From: Acanthosoma haemorrhoidale
Lineage: Eukaryota; Arthropoda; Insecta; Hemiptera; Acanthosomatidae
Direction of reading: 5' to 3'
Assembly (NCBI GenBank): GCA_930367205.1
Contig: OV884009.1
Coordinates: forward strand, 32,311,841-32,375,840
DNA length: 64,000 nt
Of this stretch, positions 1-11,461 are shown in pieces. Numbering within the stretch: the stretch's first letter is position 1; every line of letters begins with the position of its first letter. The notes under the pieces are model-generated. The model worked only from the letters and a program-made list of their open reading frames with translations, was not told where the DNA came from and made no database searches. Made by a program: the position numbers and the translations under genes.

Positions 1-2920
1 GAAAGCGCCTGCGAATAAGAACCACTTTTGGGAAGACAGAAATAAGATGTTATCTATTTAATTTTTTCATTCCTCTTTCAAATGGCAATGCCCTAAGATT
101 GTCATTTGTTAAATAGTAGTTCGAATGAGATCCAGATACGTTCAATTTAATGTAAATGATATAAACCTGCGCGAATATATTTATTGGGATATCGGTTTAG
201 GTTGATGAAAGAAACTTGTTAGATTTCCATTAAGTATATTTATAGCCGACATTTCGATTATGAGACGGTTAGAGATTGTAAGAGCTGTTCCATGTGCTTT
301 GCTGCGCATACTTTACCCCTATTATCTGACTACATCATACCTCATGCTGACATACGTGATATGACGAAACGTCCATTATGAATTTGATGAAAGTATTACA
401 TCCTTCCGATCCCCCAAAAAATGCCTCCACTCAAATCTGAACTTTGAATTTTAAGTATCGTAAATCGTTAATTTTATTCCTATTCAAGTATTTTTTTCCA
501 TAAACTTCAAGTCTTGTTGCTGTTTATACATTAAAATATCAAATTAAAAATCTATTTCTACATAAAAACCTAAACATTTCGGAAAAAATGTACTACCTTC
601 ATTTATGGCTTAGACAATTCGTACATTACACGTGGCAAAAAAATTTGATTTCTGAAATGTCACCGCTTCTGAGAGGTCAAGGGGAAAAATCCTCAGGGGT
701 GAATAACAAAATGAAAAAAAAAATTTCCCTCCTAGATGTACGTCAACCTCTGAGCTATAATCCGATTTTGCTGTTTTGACAAGAAGCCGTTTGTTACAAA
801 AAAAGTACTGAAAAAAACAAAACATGTTGAACGTATCCGAGACAAACTCAGGTACACCCCCTGAGGCAGTTGCGGGATCTGACACAAGTTTTGATTTTTC
901 TTTTGTTTACTTTTTCCTCTCCACTTGTTTGTTTAAACTGGGCAAAAACAATTATTGACCAATAAGTTCATCATATACATGTTTAATGGAAGTATGTTTT
1001 AGTAATAACTTAATAATATGTGTTAGTTTAAAGAGAGAGGAATAATCTCATGGTGGAAAATCACCTTAAGTTAGCAGCAACTTAATAATAAATTTGAATC
1101 TAACCAACGTCAAAATTTATATTACTTTGTAAGCGTGAATTAACGTTCGGTCATTGCTACTATTATAGCTATTGGAGTTATTTCCTATACTACATTGACT
1201 TGATTTAATTTTCTAATAATTTATTTTGGCTAGTAAAAATTTATAATTGAAAAAAAATCAAATCAAATGTTCAATAAGATTCGAATACATTTTTTAAAAA
1301 GTTCCAAGGGAGAAGCTCTACAAAGGAACCTGTATTTCTTCCTTCACGTTCTAGAATATCTGCAGGCTGATGGGTCTCATCTTGCCCTGGTGAACACTAA
1401 AGTATCCACATATGCTATCAAGTAGAAGGAAGGAACTCCTATTGAACTACTTGCCTAGTCCGAACTATATTATTGCTCACATTCAACTTATTTGGCAACG
1501 TGCGAGATGTAAAAATATAGACTCAATTAATTATTTCACTCATTTCCTTATTTAAAAATAGCTATTTAAGATTGTGGTGGAGCGAAAAAATGTGAATGCA
1601 GTTTCGCAGCTTTTACAGTGGTCGGATACACGAATGGTGGAATGGGGTAAGGTATGGGGCAAGGAAGGAAACCAATGGGTCACGTCCCTATACCTGATCC
1701 CACCAATTGACCCTAATATCCTTTACTGGCCAAAACCTAATTTCCTATTGTATGGCTTAATTACTTATACAAACGGGCATAATATATTAGTCCGTGTTAA
1801 GAATTCTCGGTATAAGTCATATCGGTTTTACTGTTAACGTTTGAGCGGAAGTGATATTTGAATACGTGCATATGTATAAACAGGTTTTTTTTATCTCCGT
1901 CATTTTTTAATTAAAATTTTACATTATCAATATTGTTATGATTTGTTTAAATAGCACAGCTACGATTTAGCGACTTTATTAGGACAGTGGGCCACCAATT
2001 GGGAGAATGTAATTTTTTTATATTATCCTTCTAATAAAATTCTACCTAATCTAATACTTTGTGTGTTAAATTTAACCAATGGAGTATCCTTAACACTGTT
2101 AAATTAATTTGCAATAGCTGGTTGGGGTTGAAATTCGGAAGGGTCTTCATCAGCATATATCATAATACACATAATTTCTCGGGATTTGAACCACAGGCCG
2201 AGAATTGTCTACTCAAGAATTAATTTCAGAAAATATTTTTCCTTTAATTTATATCGCGAAATATTTGCACCGTACAACTTTACTATCAAATCAATTTATT
2301 TCCCACATTTACATAATAACTAATAATCTTATGATAATATGCAATGGATTTAGTCTAAAACAAAAGACTAACATCGCCGCTCTTGAGTTTCAATAAAGTC
2401 TTCGTTGAATTACTTTACTATAATGTACTTTTACTGTTCATTCAGTGGCAAGTATCAACTAATGCAACCAAAGCCAATAGATAAACTCTATTTCCATGGG
2501 AGCGTTCTCCAAATTAGCACTTATTAGTATTATATTATGCTTATGGAGCCTGAAGGGAGAGGTCATACTTTACTTATTGTATGTTTGGATCGATCGAATG
2601 CCTGTCTGTGCTATTTAAACGTTCTCATAAGACGCAGTGGACACATCAAACATCGATTGCTAAGATTTCGGAATCCTAACGGCATCATAGAATGTGAGAA
2701 ATGGAATGTTGTGAGACATATTCAAAACATTTTTTGCTTAGGTCTTATTCAAAACGATAGTGGTCTTAGATCTGAAATATTGTATTCGACATTTAACAGC
2801 GCCTAGGATCCTGCTGTATTCATTTCGGTTATGATGTACTAACGGGAAGGGTAATACTAAATTTTCTCACATAATAATAATAAAGGATAAGAATTAGTAT
2901 GTAAGTTAGTTTTAAGGTTG
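1..2920. other. AT-rich unique DNA, no gene recognised
   Basis: No repeat shared with the rest of the window and no recognisable protein. The longest frames here (87 codons at 1574-1837 and 89 codons at 2537-2806, both +) show no familiar motif and are within what AT-rich DNA with scattered stops can produce by chance. Short homopolymer runs only. Confidence 0.6.
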
Positions 2921-3149
2921 ATCAAAAAGGTGAGCCCCATCACCTTTATTAGTCAGTTTGGTCCAGTCACGTATAATGTATATCATTATACTTGTTTATT
3001 CATTATATAATTTCTATAAAATAACAAAACCTGTATATAATGTAGTGATGCTACAGGAAATACAAAAATAATTTGTAAATAGATTCACCTGAGGATCTAT
3101 AATTATCTGTAAATTTAAAGGGGCTATGAAAGAAAAAAAAATTTTTCTC
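2921..3149 (+). repeat. Repeat E, tandem copy 1
   Basis: A 229-bp unit that is followed immediately by a second copy in the same orientation. It starts ATCAAAAAGGTGAGCCCCAT, carries the short hairpin GGTGA-GCCCCA-TCACC, passes through TAATGT and CTACAGGAAATACAAAAATA, and ends in an A-rich run. A third copy lies inverted near 20925-21085. The GGTGA/TCACC hairpin with a nearby 'tagtc..tccagtc' stretch is also present in the 3' region of LINE F (5190-5215, 46975-47000), which suggests that E is a LINE 3' end or a SINE that shares that end. Family unknown. Confidence 0.85.
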
Positions 3150-3389
3150 ATCAAAAAGGTGAGCTCCATCACCTTTATTAGTCAGTTCAGTCCAGTCACG
3201 TATAATGTGTATCATTATACTTGTTTATTCCATTATATAATTTTTATAAAATAACAAAACCTGTATATAATGTATCGGTGCTACAGGAAATACAAAAATA
3301 ATTTGTAAATAGATTCGCCTGAGGATCTATAATTGTATATAATTATCTGTAAATTTAAAGGGGCTGTAAAGAAAAAAAAAATTTCTCAA
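3150..3389 (+). repeat. Repeat E, tandem copy 2
   Basis: Direct tandem copy of the preceding unit, differing by scattered substitutions and by a roughly 10-bp insertion (TGTATATAAT) near 3335. The two copies abut without spacer, so this is a local duplication and not two independent insertions, or a dimeric element. Confidence 0.85.
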
Positions 3390-4190
3390 GTGTCAGCTAA
3401 GAAACTATTTCGGAAGACGAATTAAAATAAAAATAAATTTGAAGATGTACCATACAGTTTCAATAGTTATTTATTTTTTGAAAAGGCCATTTTCAGTGAT
3501 AAAGATGGTTTTGTAAAAAATTCGAGCAGTGAAGGGTAGTAGAAACCCTGAAATATCCTTATCACGTTCATTTTAATTGCACATGTGTGTTTTGAAATTT
3601 TGAATTAAGTGCCAGAAATTTACAAAACATGTAACTTGTAAACCACACCCCGTTGCGGTGGTGGCGAAGGGGGAAAGAAGGAAAATATCTGAGTTTGACC
3701 ACAAAAGCGGACACGAGTTAATCTTCATAACGAGCTGCGGTGGAAGGCCCTCAGTAACAAAAGGGACAGATCTTTTGTGGGAGCCAAGGCCAGCTCTGGC
3801 TAAAAAGAGTTCACGTCATAAAAGAGTCTCCTTTGATCGGTGATTAATGCTCCCGGTTTAAACGATAAGGCCCCAGCCCCACAAATCCAAACAATCAAAC
3901 TGTGACATCCTTTCAATCCGGATAAATGGGTCTATTAGCACTCTGAATCCGCCTCAGGATCTGAGCTTTATTTCAGAGTACACTTCCTGTCATTGAAGCT
4001 CACGTCGTGTCAAAGCGGGGCTGTTGGTTATCATTAGATCGATTGTGCCAGCTGTCTTTGTCGGCAGCCAGAGATTCTCCAGTCAAACCATGTTCCTCCC
4101 CCCCCCCCATCAGAAAAAAACCCTAGAATTATTTGCTGTTCCCGAATGAAAAGGGTGTACTTTCATTCTGGTATGGACGGATCATCGTTT
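3390..4190. other. Unique DNA with a balanced-composition island
   Basis: No repeat or recognised gene. From about 3640 to 4085 the base composition is clearly less AT-rich than the surroundings. The island contains a 61-codon + frame (3658-3843) without familiar motif. A run of C (about 4099-4107) follows. The island could be conserved non-coding DNA or an unrecognised exon; the sequence alone does not decide. Confidence 0.4.
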
Positions 4191-4194
4191 AGTA

Positions 4195-4336
4195 CACAGT
4201 TAAATCTTTGTAGAGGATAGTCTTTTAAACGAAAAGAAATAAAAGCTTTATTATGAAGTACAAGTAAAATACTGGTATATACAAATGTTAAGAGTTACGT
4301 TACTACATACTGACTGAGTGGAATGTCTAGGGACGA
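4195..4336 (-). repeat. Repeat G, distal part
   Basis: Reverse complement of 39700-39795: shared landmarks are CTTTGTAGAGGA, AGTCTTTTAAA, AAGCTTTATTA and AATACTGGTATA. In the G sense strand the segment carries TTAATAAAGC, a plausible poly(A) signal. G continues at 4728, being interrupted here by LINE F. Confidence 0.8.
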
Positions 4337-4727
4337 TTTACGAATTTTTTTACAAACAAATGAACAATAACATGAACAAATTTACAGATTTATAGCTCCT
4401 TTTCCTGCATAGCATAACATGCATTTAAAGGAGGGAATAATTACAAAAACATTTTTCGTTTGGTGATGGGGCTCACATTCGGGTTGCAATTAGGGAAAAA
4501 ACTAAAAACTAAACTTACAAACGTTCCTGCCTCGACTGCTTGCTGCCATCGTTGGGGGAACGGGGCGAGAGTAATCGTGTTGAGCACGGGATTTGTCATG
4601 TGTTGTAGGAAGTCAAAGAATTTGATATGTCTACGGTGAATGAACTCATCCACTGTAGCCAGCTCAAAGTCCTCGTGTAATTCACAGTTTCTCCACTGCT
4701 CGAATGTAGTGGGTCTGACCATAGGGT
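4337..4727 (-). mobile_element. LINE F 3' end, inserted in repeat G
   Basis: A 5'-truncated non-LTR retrotransposon copy, reading on the minus strand. Its 3' region (4345-4560) is repeated in opposite orientation at 5090-5360 and again at 46830-47010. It is inserted in repeat G: in the copy at 39.3-39.8 kb the sequences on either side of this insert (GGAATGTCTAGG and GGGTCTGGGGCTAAAGC) are almost adjacent, with about 10 bp between them, so that copy is the approximate empty site. I could not identify an exact target-site duplication. Confidence 0.75.
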
Positions 4728-4740
4728 CTGGGGCTAAAGC
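4441..4740 (-). pseudogene. LINE F ORF2 C-terminal fragment
   Basis: The minus-strand frame contains ...TFEQWRNCELHEDFEL..., ...HIKFFDFLQHMTNPVLNTI... and PFPQRWQ. The arrangement 'H/F-F-x-x-x-x-NP-L' close to the end of the protein is the usual C-terminal tail of LINE ORF2 proteins after the reverse transcriptase. A diverged relative is encoded at 43860-44040 on the same strand (HIKLFDSMKHSLNPLFKDI, PPLPARWQ), which supports real past coding. No RT domain is present, so this is a 5'-truncated dead copy. The upstream part of the open frame (about 4741-4854) comes from repeat G and is not part of the protein. Confidence 0.6.
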
Positions 4741-4925
4741 TGAGACATATATGTATAAGAAAAGAAAGATAAGATTCTGGGAAGTAGGAAGGGAGGTCTT
4801 GGAGGGATGCCGTTGCTTACTTAAAAATAACAGGGAACCATCAGTGACTTCCATGAAGTCACGAGGCAGCTATACAGTTCTGCTCAAGCCCCTTCTACTT
4901 GTTCTCAGCAAGATTATAAATATAT
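4728..4925 (-). repeat. Repeat G, proximal part
   Basis: Reverse complement of 39482-39660, sharing GGTCTGGGGCTAAAGCTGAG, CTGGGAAGTAGGAAGG, TGACTTCCATGAAGTCACGA and CAAGCCCCTTCTACTTGTTC. It continues G beyond the LINE F insertion. Confidence 0.85.
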
Positions 4926-5089
4926 ATAAACCAAGGATTATAAAACTCACGATTACGGCCACATAGTAGATCGTTCATATTTGACATTATAAAGGTTTAT
5001 TCGTGAACACTGTATTCGTGGTCTGTGTTGGTATGCTAACATCTAACTGCCAAGATCCAAGATCGGTTATAGGTGAAATATGCATTTTT

Positions 5090-5380
5090 TACGTCCCGTT
5101 CCCCCATCAATGGCAGCAAGCAGTCGAGGCAGAAACGTTATAGTTTGTAAGTTTAGTTTTTAGTTTTTCCCTTATTGTAACCCGAAGGTGAGACCCATCA
5201 CCTAGTCCAGTCTATTGTCTTTGTAATTTTAACTATAAAACGAAAAATGTTTGTATTTCTACACTCCTTCAAATGCATGTTATGCTATGCAGGAAAAGGA
5301 GCCATAAACCTGTAAATTTGTTCATGTTTTTGTTCATCTGTTTCTAAAAATGGATAAAATAAAAAAAAAAAAAAAACGGG
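5090..5380 (+). mobile_element. LINE F 3' end, plus orientation
   Basis: Inverted partner of 4345-4560, with matching CAGCAAGCAGTCGAGGCAG, GTTTGTAAGTTTAGTTTTTAG, GTGAGACCCATCACC, CCTTCAAATGCATGTTATG and GGAAAAGGAGCC. It ends in a genuine A tract (5361-5376), so LINE F, unlike family A, finishes in poly(A). No coding sequence remains: the copy is severely 5'-truncated. Confidence 0.85.
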
Positions 5381-5645
5381 CTCATTCCTCAGTATCTCAC
5401 ACTCCATACTTGTCTCTATCCGTCCTACACGGTCACCCCTCCGGTATAAAGTCTGTAGATTATGTAATTATAGTGGGATAGTTTTAATTATAAAGTAGAG
5501 CCTCCCCCTGCGGACTCTGCCACCGTTCCTAAATAATATTTTGCAGCTCTGTGAGCAGGAACAAAAATACCCCAACGAGTAGGCATTGACAGTCGCATTG
5601 GCATCTACTACGTAGGTTAAGCCGGTATATTTGGACAGCAGGTCT

Positions 5646-6155
5646 TTCATATACTCTTTATTGGGCTATAATTACAATCTGCCTTTTATAAGGCAATAAA
5701 TAATTAAGATAAACGCTCTCATTCATACCATATTTACAATTCATCATTCACTCGCTCATTCATACAAGATTAACAGACAGCCCAGAGACCTCCCAAATCC
5801 ACATGCGAAGAGAAAGCGGAGTCTTGGAAGTCCCCCACGCTCCTCCGTCAGCCGCGTCACCGGATACTGGCCAGTGGAGGCTGACCAAGATCGTGAGAGC
5901 CACAGACGCTCAGGACATGATTGGAGTAACTGGCTATTGCCAGGACCCCCACTGTCACGCGTTTATAGCAGGTCACGATCTGCGGTTTCAGTCTCCGAGA
6001 AGGATTATAGGGATGAGTGGCGCAGCGCAATGACTGTGCTACAGGATTAGGGTGGTTGGAAAGGCTAGTGTGGAATTTCATAAACTTGGAAGGGATGAGT
6101 TCTAGAATGTAGGGTATATTAAGATCGTTATGAAGGATTTGGTTGCTGACGCAAG
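5646..6155 (-). mobile_element. Family A jockey-like LINE 3' end, copy A1, with TSD
   Basis: A 5'-truncated copy of the dominant LINE, reading on the minus strand. It retains the last residues of ORF2 (...SNHPNPVAQSLR..., SRRLKP, with a frameshift relative to A8/A12) and the whole 3' untranslated region. It is bounded by a perfect 13-bp target-site duplication GGACAGCAGGTCT at 5633-5645 and 6156-6168, showing target-primed insertion and an intact insertion event. The 3' end has CAATAAAG and then a short non-poly(A) tail. Confidence 0.9.
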
Positions 6156-6168
6156 GGACAGCAGGTCT

Positions 6169-6616
6169 GAAGATGATGTGTGTGTGTGTGTTATGTTCAG
6201 TTACCTAATCGCGTAACAATGGACGGGCATTTCTCATTATTTACCGACCTATACTCCCCTATTAAGCACGCGTTTTTTCACCGTTCCCAGTGTATTAATA
6301 AAGGTCGCCGATGACGTCAAAGCTTTCAATTCGATTATATTTAACATTGCAATACGCACACACTCGTGTTAATGATTATGTATTAATAAAAGGCAATTAT
6401 TACATTGGTTTATACAGGACACAGCTACTTGTTGACTTTGTTCCTTGCTGTCCTCGGATCATTTTGGACAAGTGGACGCAGGGAAGTGGACACCATTTTC
6501 TTTTCATCAAAGATGAATTCATCACAATATTCAAAGTGGAATATCCTTGCTTCATACTTTCGAATCGCATCAGTTCATCATCACGACGGTATTCATCGAC
6601 AATTTCACAATTAGTC
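6169..6616. other. Unique DNA between two LINE copies
   Basis: Contains overlapping frames on both strands (111 codons + at 6311-6646, 72 codons - at 6400-6618). The minus frame has coding-like codon choice but no motif that I recognise, and neither has support from a second copy. A short (TG)n run follows A1. Confidence 0.35.
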
Positions 6617-6629
6617 ACATTTAAAGTAA

Positions 6630-7007
6630 TTTTAATTGACCATTAAAAATTGTATTATGATAAAATAACAATCTGCCTCATTGGGCAATAAGTAATTGTG
6701 ATAAATGTTTTCATTCATACCATATTTTCAATTTGTATTCACTCACTCATTCATACAAGTATTTACAAAAAGACCAGAGACATCCCAAATCCACATGGAT
6801 GTCACCTTCCTTGCGTGTGAAAGAGGAAGCAGAGTCTTGGAAAGTCCCTAACGAAACGTCCAAAACGCTCCTCCGTCAGCCACGTCACCGGATACGAGCC
6901 AGTGGAGGCTGACCAAGAGCGTGAGAGCCACATACGCTCAGAACATGATTGGAGAAACTGGCCATTGCCAGGACTCCCACTGTTACGCATTTATAGGAGG
7001 TCACGAG
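6630..7007 (-). mobile_element. Family A LINE 3' end, copy A2, with TSD
   Basis: Minus-strand copy holding only 3' untranslated sequence (landmarks CAATCTGCCTCATTGGGCAA, CTCCTCCGTCAGCCACGTC, GCCATTGCCAGGACTCCCAC). Bounded by a perfect 13-bp duplication ACATTTAAAGTAA at 6617-6629 and 7008-7020. Shorter than A1 because truncated at a different 5' point. The 3' tail beyond the poly(A)-signal position is AT-rich but not poly(A). Confidence 0.9.
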
Positions 7008-7020
7008 ACATTTAAAGTAA

Positions 7021-7545
7021 AGAAATATTTTTATACCTACATGTGTCATCTTAAATTTACATCGTATACTTTTTTTTCTTGTTATAAAAATCGTCATAAA
7101 ATGTGTAGTAAGAAGTCCCAATAAAGAATTAAAAGAGGGCTTATTTATGATTATAAATTATATTATACTGCATCATAAAGGGTTTCCCATCACCAATTCA
7201 GTGACTTGCACATTAACTCGACTGTAACATAAAAATATTTATACTTTATTTATATTATAATAAATTTATGTAATTGTAATTAAGATAAATAATGGCACTT
7301 ATCATTTTTCGTTAGTTTTATGAGTTTTCAATATCTAGGAATTAAAAACATCTAGAAAAGGTTTGAATTGGAACCGGAGCACTATCCAACTCTATTGACG
7401 GTTAACATTTTAATTTCCTAAATGTTATGGTTAATAATAATTGCCATAAAATGCAAATTTAACTGAAAATTGATTATTCCAATAAAAATAAATAAGTAAA
7501 TATTTCAAAGACAGACTGAATTTAGGTACTATCAATTTCTGTTTC
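7021..7545. other. AT-rich unique DNA
   Basis: No repeat or gene seen. Confidence 0.6.
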
Positions 7546-7850
7546 ATGAAACATTATGGCTCTCGCGCTCTTGGTCAGCCTCCACTGGCTAGTTGTGGTG
7601 ACGTGACTGACGGAGGTGCGTGGGGGACTTCGCAAGACTCCGCTTCCTCTTTCACATGCGAGGGAGGTGACAAGCATGTGGATTTGGGAGGCCTCTGGGC
7701 TGTTTGTGAATACTGTATGAATGAGCGAGTGAATGAAAATTGTAAATATGGTATGATTGAGAACGTTGATCTCATTAACTTATGGCCCAATAAGGCAGAT
7801 TGTAATTTTAGCACAAAAAATAAGTTATGATATATATTTATACCTAGGGG
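7546..7850 (+). mobile_element. Family A LINE 3' end, copy A3 (long-tail subfamily)
   Basis: Plus-strand copy of the family A 3' untranslated region from GGCTCTCGCGCTCTTGGTC to the 3' end. The terminal segment differs from A1/A2: after GTAATTTTAGCACA it continues AAGTTATGATATATATTTAT and ACCTAG, and exactly this tail is shared with A10 (52.44 kb). No clear duplication found. Confidence 0.85.
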
Positions 7851-7859
7851 CACGCCATA

Positions 7860-7945
7860 TCGTGATTGAAAACATTTATCACAATTACTTATTGCCGAAT
7901 GAGGCAGATTGTATTTGTATCCTAATAAAGTTGTTTTTAGACATC
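7860..7945 (+). mobile_element. Family A LINE, extreme 3' fragment
   Basis: About 85 bp matching only the last part of family A (AACATTTATCACAATTACTT, GAGGCAGATTGTA, AATAAAGTTG). Lies 10-20 bp downstream of A3 in the same orientation, so it is a separate very short insertion or a leftover of a nested event. Confidence 0.75.
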
Positions 7946-7950
7946 TAAAA

Positions 7951-9757
7951 AACAAAAAAAGATATTGTAGGGTTGTTTTTTTTCGTCTCATTTTGACATC
8001 AGTTTTAATGTTTGAACCGGCATTAAATTTAAAATAATTTATTCAAATAGTTCTTAGTAGTGGCATTTTGAAAGGTATCGAAACGCTTTTATGAGGATTC
8101 GTCAACGGTGATTAGTTGTGGTTGCGTAGTTACATCTAACTTCAAATAATCAAGGGTTACCCGGTGTAACAATACACACTAAGCCATTTATTTGTGTATA
8201 GTGGAATGATTTATTTATAGTTAAAATAAGTGTTAATAAAATAATACAATAGTTTCACAGCGTACATTAATACATAAATCTTAGATTTCCCTAACGTTGT
8301 ATGAGTCTTTGAGGTGTAGTCGATACTGATGACTCCAGGATATCTTCACTTTTGGGAGACGGGCAGGACCCCGTGAGAGTGCAGTAAGGAGTTGGTGAGG
8401 TTCAGTCACTAAGGGAACTAGTGGTGTTATGTTAGTGACTTCCCGTTCACTAGTTTATAGCATGCTATCACGTGGATTTTCGGATGACATCTGTACATTG
8501 CTTTTAGCCAAATTGGTTCCTTACCCTTTTAGGGTACTTCTTGTTAGGTTCCAAAAACTCCTTTTTTTCATGTAAGGTACCGGAAATGTGCAGTCGTGGT
8601 TCTTAGTCAGGTAAGGCCATAAAAAAAAAGGACGCCTTAGTCTGATAAAAGATTTGCTACTCTCGAGGGTTGATAGTAGCGATATATATATATAAATATA
8701 TACAAGGCTAATACAGCATATATATATATACATATAAGTAGATGAGACGTCCCTTTACGTGAAACGTCACAAATTTTCCTTTTTTTATCTTTTGCTCCGA
8801 ATCTTTTCCCTTGAACAGTCCAACAGTGGAGATGAAAGGGGAGGCTTATAAAAGGATGGCCACGAAATAAAGGGGGTGACATGTTACCCAATCGCCCCCC
8901 CCTCTCGTCCCAACACCTTAATTACTGAAAGCCCTCAACCGGGTGCCGATAGTGGCGTGATGAAAGAAGCGACACGAAAGCCAACTCATTAGCCTAATTA
9001 TAGCAGAATCGATCGTTACCATCTTTTCCTACTACCCCTCACGTTCCTGCCCTTAACAAAACATTTGCCCTTGATTTTCAATATTATCATACCAACTTAC
9101 ACATTAATCCTGATTAAAGCCTGAATTTGTTCTGTCAACATTTGCCGACTGTGCTCCACACATATTACGCAGTTGAGTTTGACTTTAGTGTTTCCCGCTG
9201 AAAAAACAAATCCCTCTAGGGTGTGCTTCAGGGGAGCGTTAGCCCCGATGGGCCGGCCCTTCGCTTCATTTATTCCCGAACTTGCAATCGGCTGGACTTT
9301 TTTTTCTTTTTTTTTTTATTAAACCCCTTGTCATTGCTTCATTTTAGTGAGCTTGTGCACAACAGAGGACTATTAAAGTCCTCACGCTTCGATGCAAAAA
9401 AACAACAAATGAACTACGGGATGAGTTTTGATTGTCTTCGAGTTTTTAGAATAGACAATAATAGGGCTATAATAATATTCCAGGATAAAGTCCCCTATGA
9501 ATAACAATAGCGTACAGCTGACTAATTCGTATCAGACAAAAAAACTATGTACGGTATACTAATAATAACAATAAAGTAAATGATTATTTAACTGCATCTA
9601 GTAAACATAGCCATAGATAGATATTTAAGAAATAAAAACACCAATAAGAAGATGTCTATTCAATAGAATATGACATAAAATAAAAAAGATTAAATTAATA
9701 TAAAGAAAAAAGTAACGTCCAAGGTGTACAATAGTAAAAACAAAAAAAGATGCCAGT
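7951..9757. other. Unique DNA with simple repeats
   Basis: No gene recognised. AT dinucleotide runs occur at about 8682-8736. From about 8860 to 9260 the DNA is more balanced and contains several TAATCC/TAATTA-type words (for example TTAATCCTGATTAAAG near 9108), typical of homeodomain binding sites but too short to prove regulation. Confidence 0.4.
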
Positions 9758-10010
9758 CAAACACCTATAGCAGAAGATAACAAACACCTATAGCAGAAGA
9801 TAACAAACACCTATAGCAGAAGATAACAAACACCTATAGCAGAAGATAACAAACACCTATAGCAGAAGATAACAAACACCTATAGCAGAAGATAACAAAC
9901 ACCTATAGCAGAAGATAACAAACACCTATAGCAGAAGATAACAAACACCTATAGCAGAAGATAACAAACACCTATAGCAGAAGATAACAAACACCTATAG
10001 CAGAAGATAA
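9758..10010 (+). repeat. Perfect 23-bp minisatellite, 11 units
   Basis: Eleven identical head-to-tail units of 23 bp; each begins CAAACACCTATAGC and ends AGAAGATAA. I found no substitution in any unit. The period is not a multiple of three, so it does not keep a reading frame. The flanks (TGCCAGT before, CAAATATAATG after) show only the four-base start of another unit. No function known. Confidence 0.97.
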
Positions 10011-11040
10011 CAAATATAATGTAATGAGTAAATCGTTTCCGAAGCAAAAGTATGTCAAGATTAAAGTAGGAGTGTTTTTAATGTTCGTAAGGATGAACCA
10101 TGGCGGATATTAGGAGGTAGAGAATTCAAGAGAGTAGTAGAGCGATGTAGGAACGATCGTATGCTGCAGTTTTATTATTTAATAATGTGAGCAACTTTAT
10201 TTTAGATGATGCAAAAAGCTGATGATGATTAAAAGATACGCATAATATCCATCATCAGGCAATATATGTTGTGCCTTCCAAAAAACAAACAAACCTAAAT
10301 ACATTAAATGCTTTAAAAAAGTATTTAAAAAAACATTCCATAGAAGTACTGACAAGGTGTCATATTTTATGTTTGAGTAGCATGACGAGTTTCTGATCAG
10401 GAAATGTTTAAAAATACTTTTTTTTAAATATTTTTTATGACTGTTTAAATTTATTTATGCTTTTATTTGGATAATAGAACATTTCTAGCCAGGGGATGGA
10501 ATGAAATCAATCCGAAACGCTGATATTTAAATATAATTTATACAATCTGGATGCATATGATGCAAACATTTTAATCATAATCTCGAGAGCTATTTTTCCA
10601 TATGATTTATTAAATAAGTATTCAAATAAATCTTCTTGAGTGAAGATGCTTGTCAAATATTTTCTTGTGACAAATAAAAATAGAAATACACCTACGTATA
10701 TGAATGCATTGGGATTGTCACCTCCAAACCATATATCATGACAATTTTAAGATTACTCAACAAAGAACATAGGTAACAAAAAATATGTGGTATTGTACAA
10801 TCGCAATATAAATTAATATAGTAATTTTTAATGCATGTACGAAATCACAAATCATACCAATCTTTGAAGTTGAAAAAAATCATCACAATATATTATATCA
10901 TAGATAATAGTCAAATATTAAAAACAGCTATAAAAACAAAACCATCAATAACGCAATAATAACAATCAGGCTATTGAACAAATTATAATATGGTGAATTA
11001 TATTCGAATGTGATTACTAATTTTTTTGTTTTTTAGATAT
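10011..11040. other. AT-rich unique DNA with an imperfect inverted repeat
   Basis: No gene recognised. An imperfect inverted repeat (about 10315-10340 with AAGTATTTAAAAAAACATTCC, against 10400-10428 with GGAAATGTTTAAAAATACTT) encloses about 60 bp. It may be a very short decayed MITE. Confidence 0.45.
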
Positions 11041-11420
11041 ATACATCTTTATTACGATAAAATTATATTGTGCCTTATTGAGCAATAAGTAATTATGATA
11101 AATGTTCTCATCCATACTATATTTACGGTTTTCATTTACTCGCTCATTCATACTGTATTTACAAACAGCCCAGAGACCTCCCAAATCCACATGATCACCT
11201 CCCTCGCATGCGAAAGAGTAAGCGGAATCTTGGGAAGACCCCTACGGTCCTCCGTCAGCCACGTCACTGGATAAGAGCCAGTGGAGGCTGACCAAGAGCG
11301 CGAAAGCCACAGACGCTCAGGACATGATTAGAGAAACTGGTCATTGCCAGGACTCCCACAGCTTATGAAGGGTTTGGTTGCTGACGCAATAAGGGGCATT
11401 TACTATTGTTTTCAATGACA
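11041..11420 (-). mobile_element. Family A LINE 3' end, copy A4
   Basis: Minus-strand copy with CTCACTCG-type 3' landmarks, CTCCGTCAGCCACGTCACTGG, GACCAAGAGCGCGAAAGCC and GAAGGGTTTGGTTGCTGACG. It has an internal deletion: CAGGACTCCCACAG runs directly into CTTATGAAGGGTTTGG, skipping about 200 bp present in A1 and A13 that include the ORF2 end. Confidence 0.85.

Positions 11421-11426
<6 letters not shown>

Positions 11427-11459
<33 letters not shown>
11427..11459. repeat. (TA)n microsatellite
   Basis: Uninterrupted TA dinucleotide run close to the 5' side of copy A4. Confidence 0.95.

Positions 11460-11461
<2 letters not shown>

Noticed and set aside
4441..4854. 137-codon minus frame as a host gene
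   Set aside because: Only the middle is protein-like and it is a LINE ORF2 tail; the start lies in repeat G and the end in LINE 3' sequence. Annotated as a LINE fragment instead.
7575..7991. 138-codon minus-strand open frame
   Set aside because: Antisense to copies A3 and the short A fragment after it.
9758..10010. CRISPR-like array
   Set aside because: Units abut with no spacers and are identical; it is a minisatellite in a eukaryotic context.
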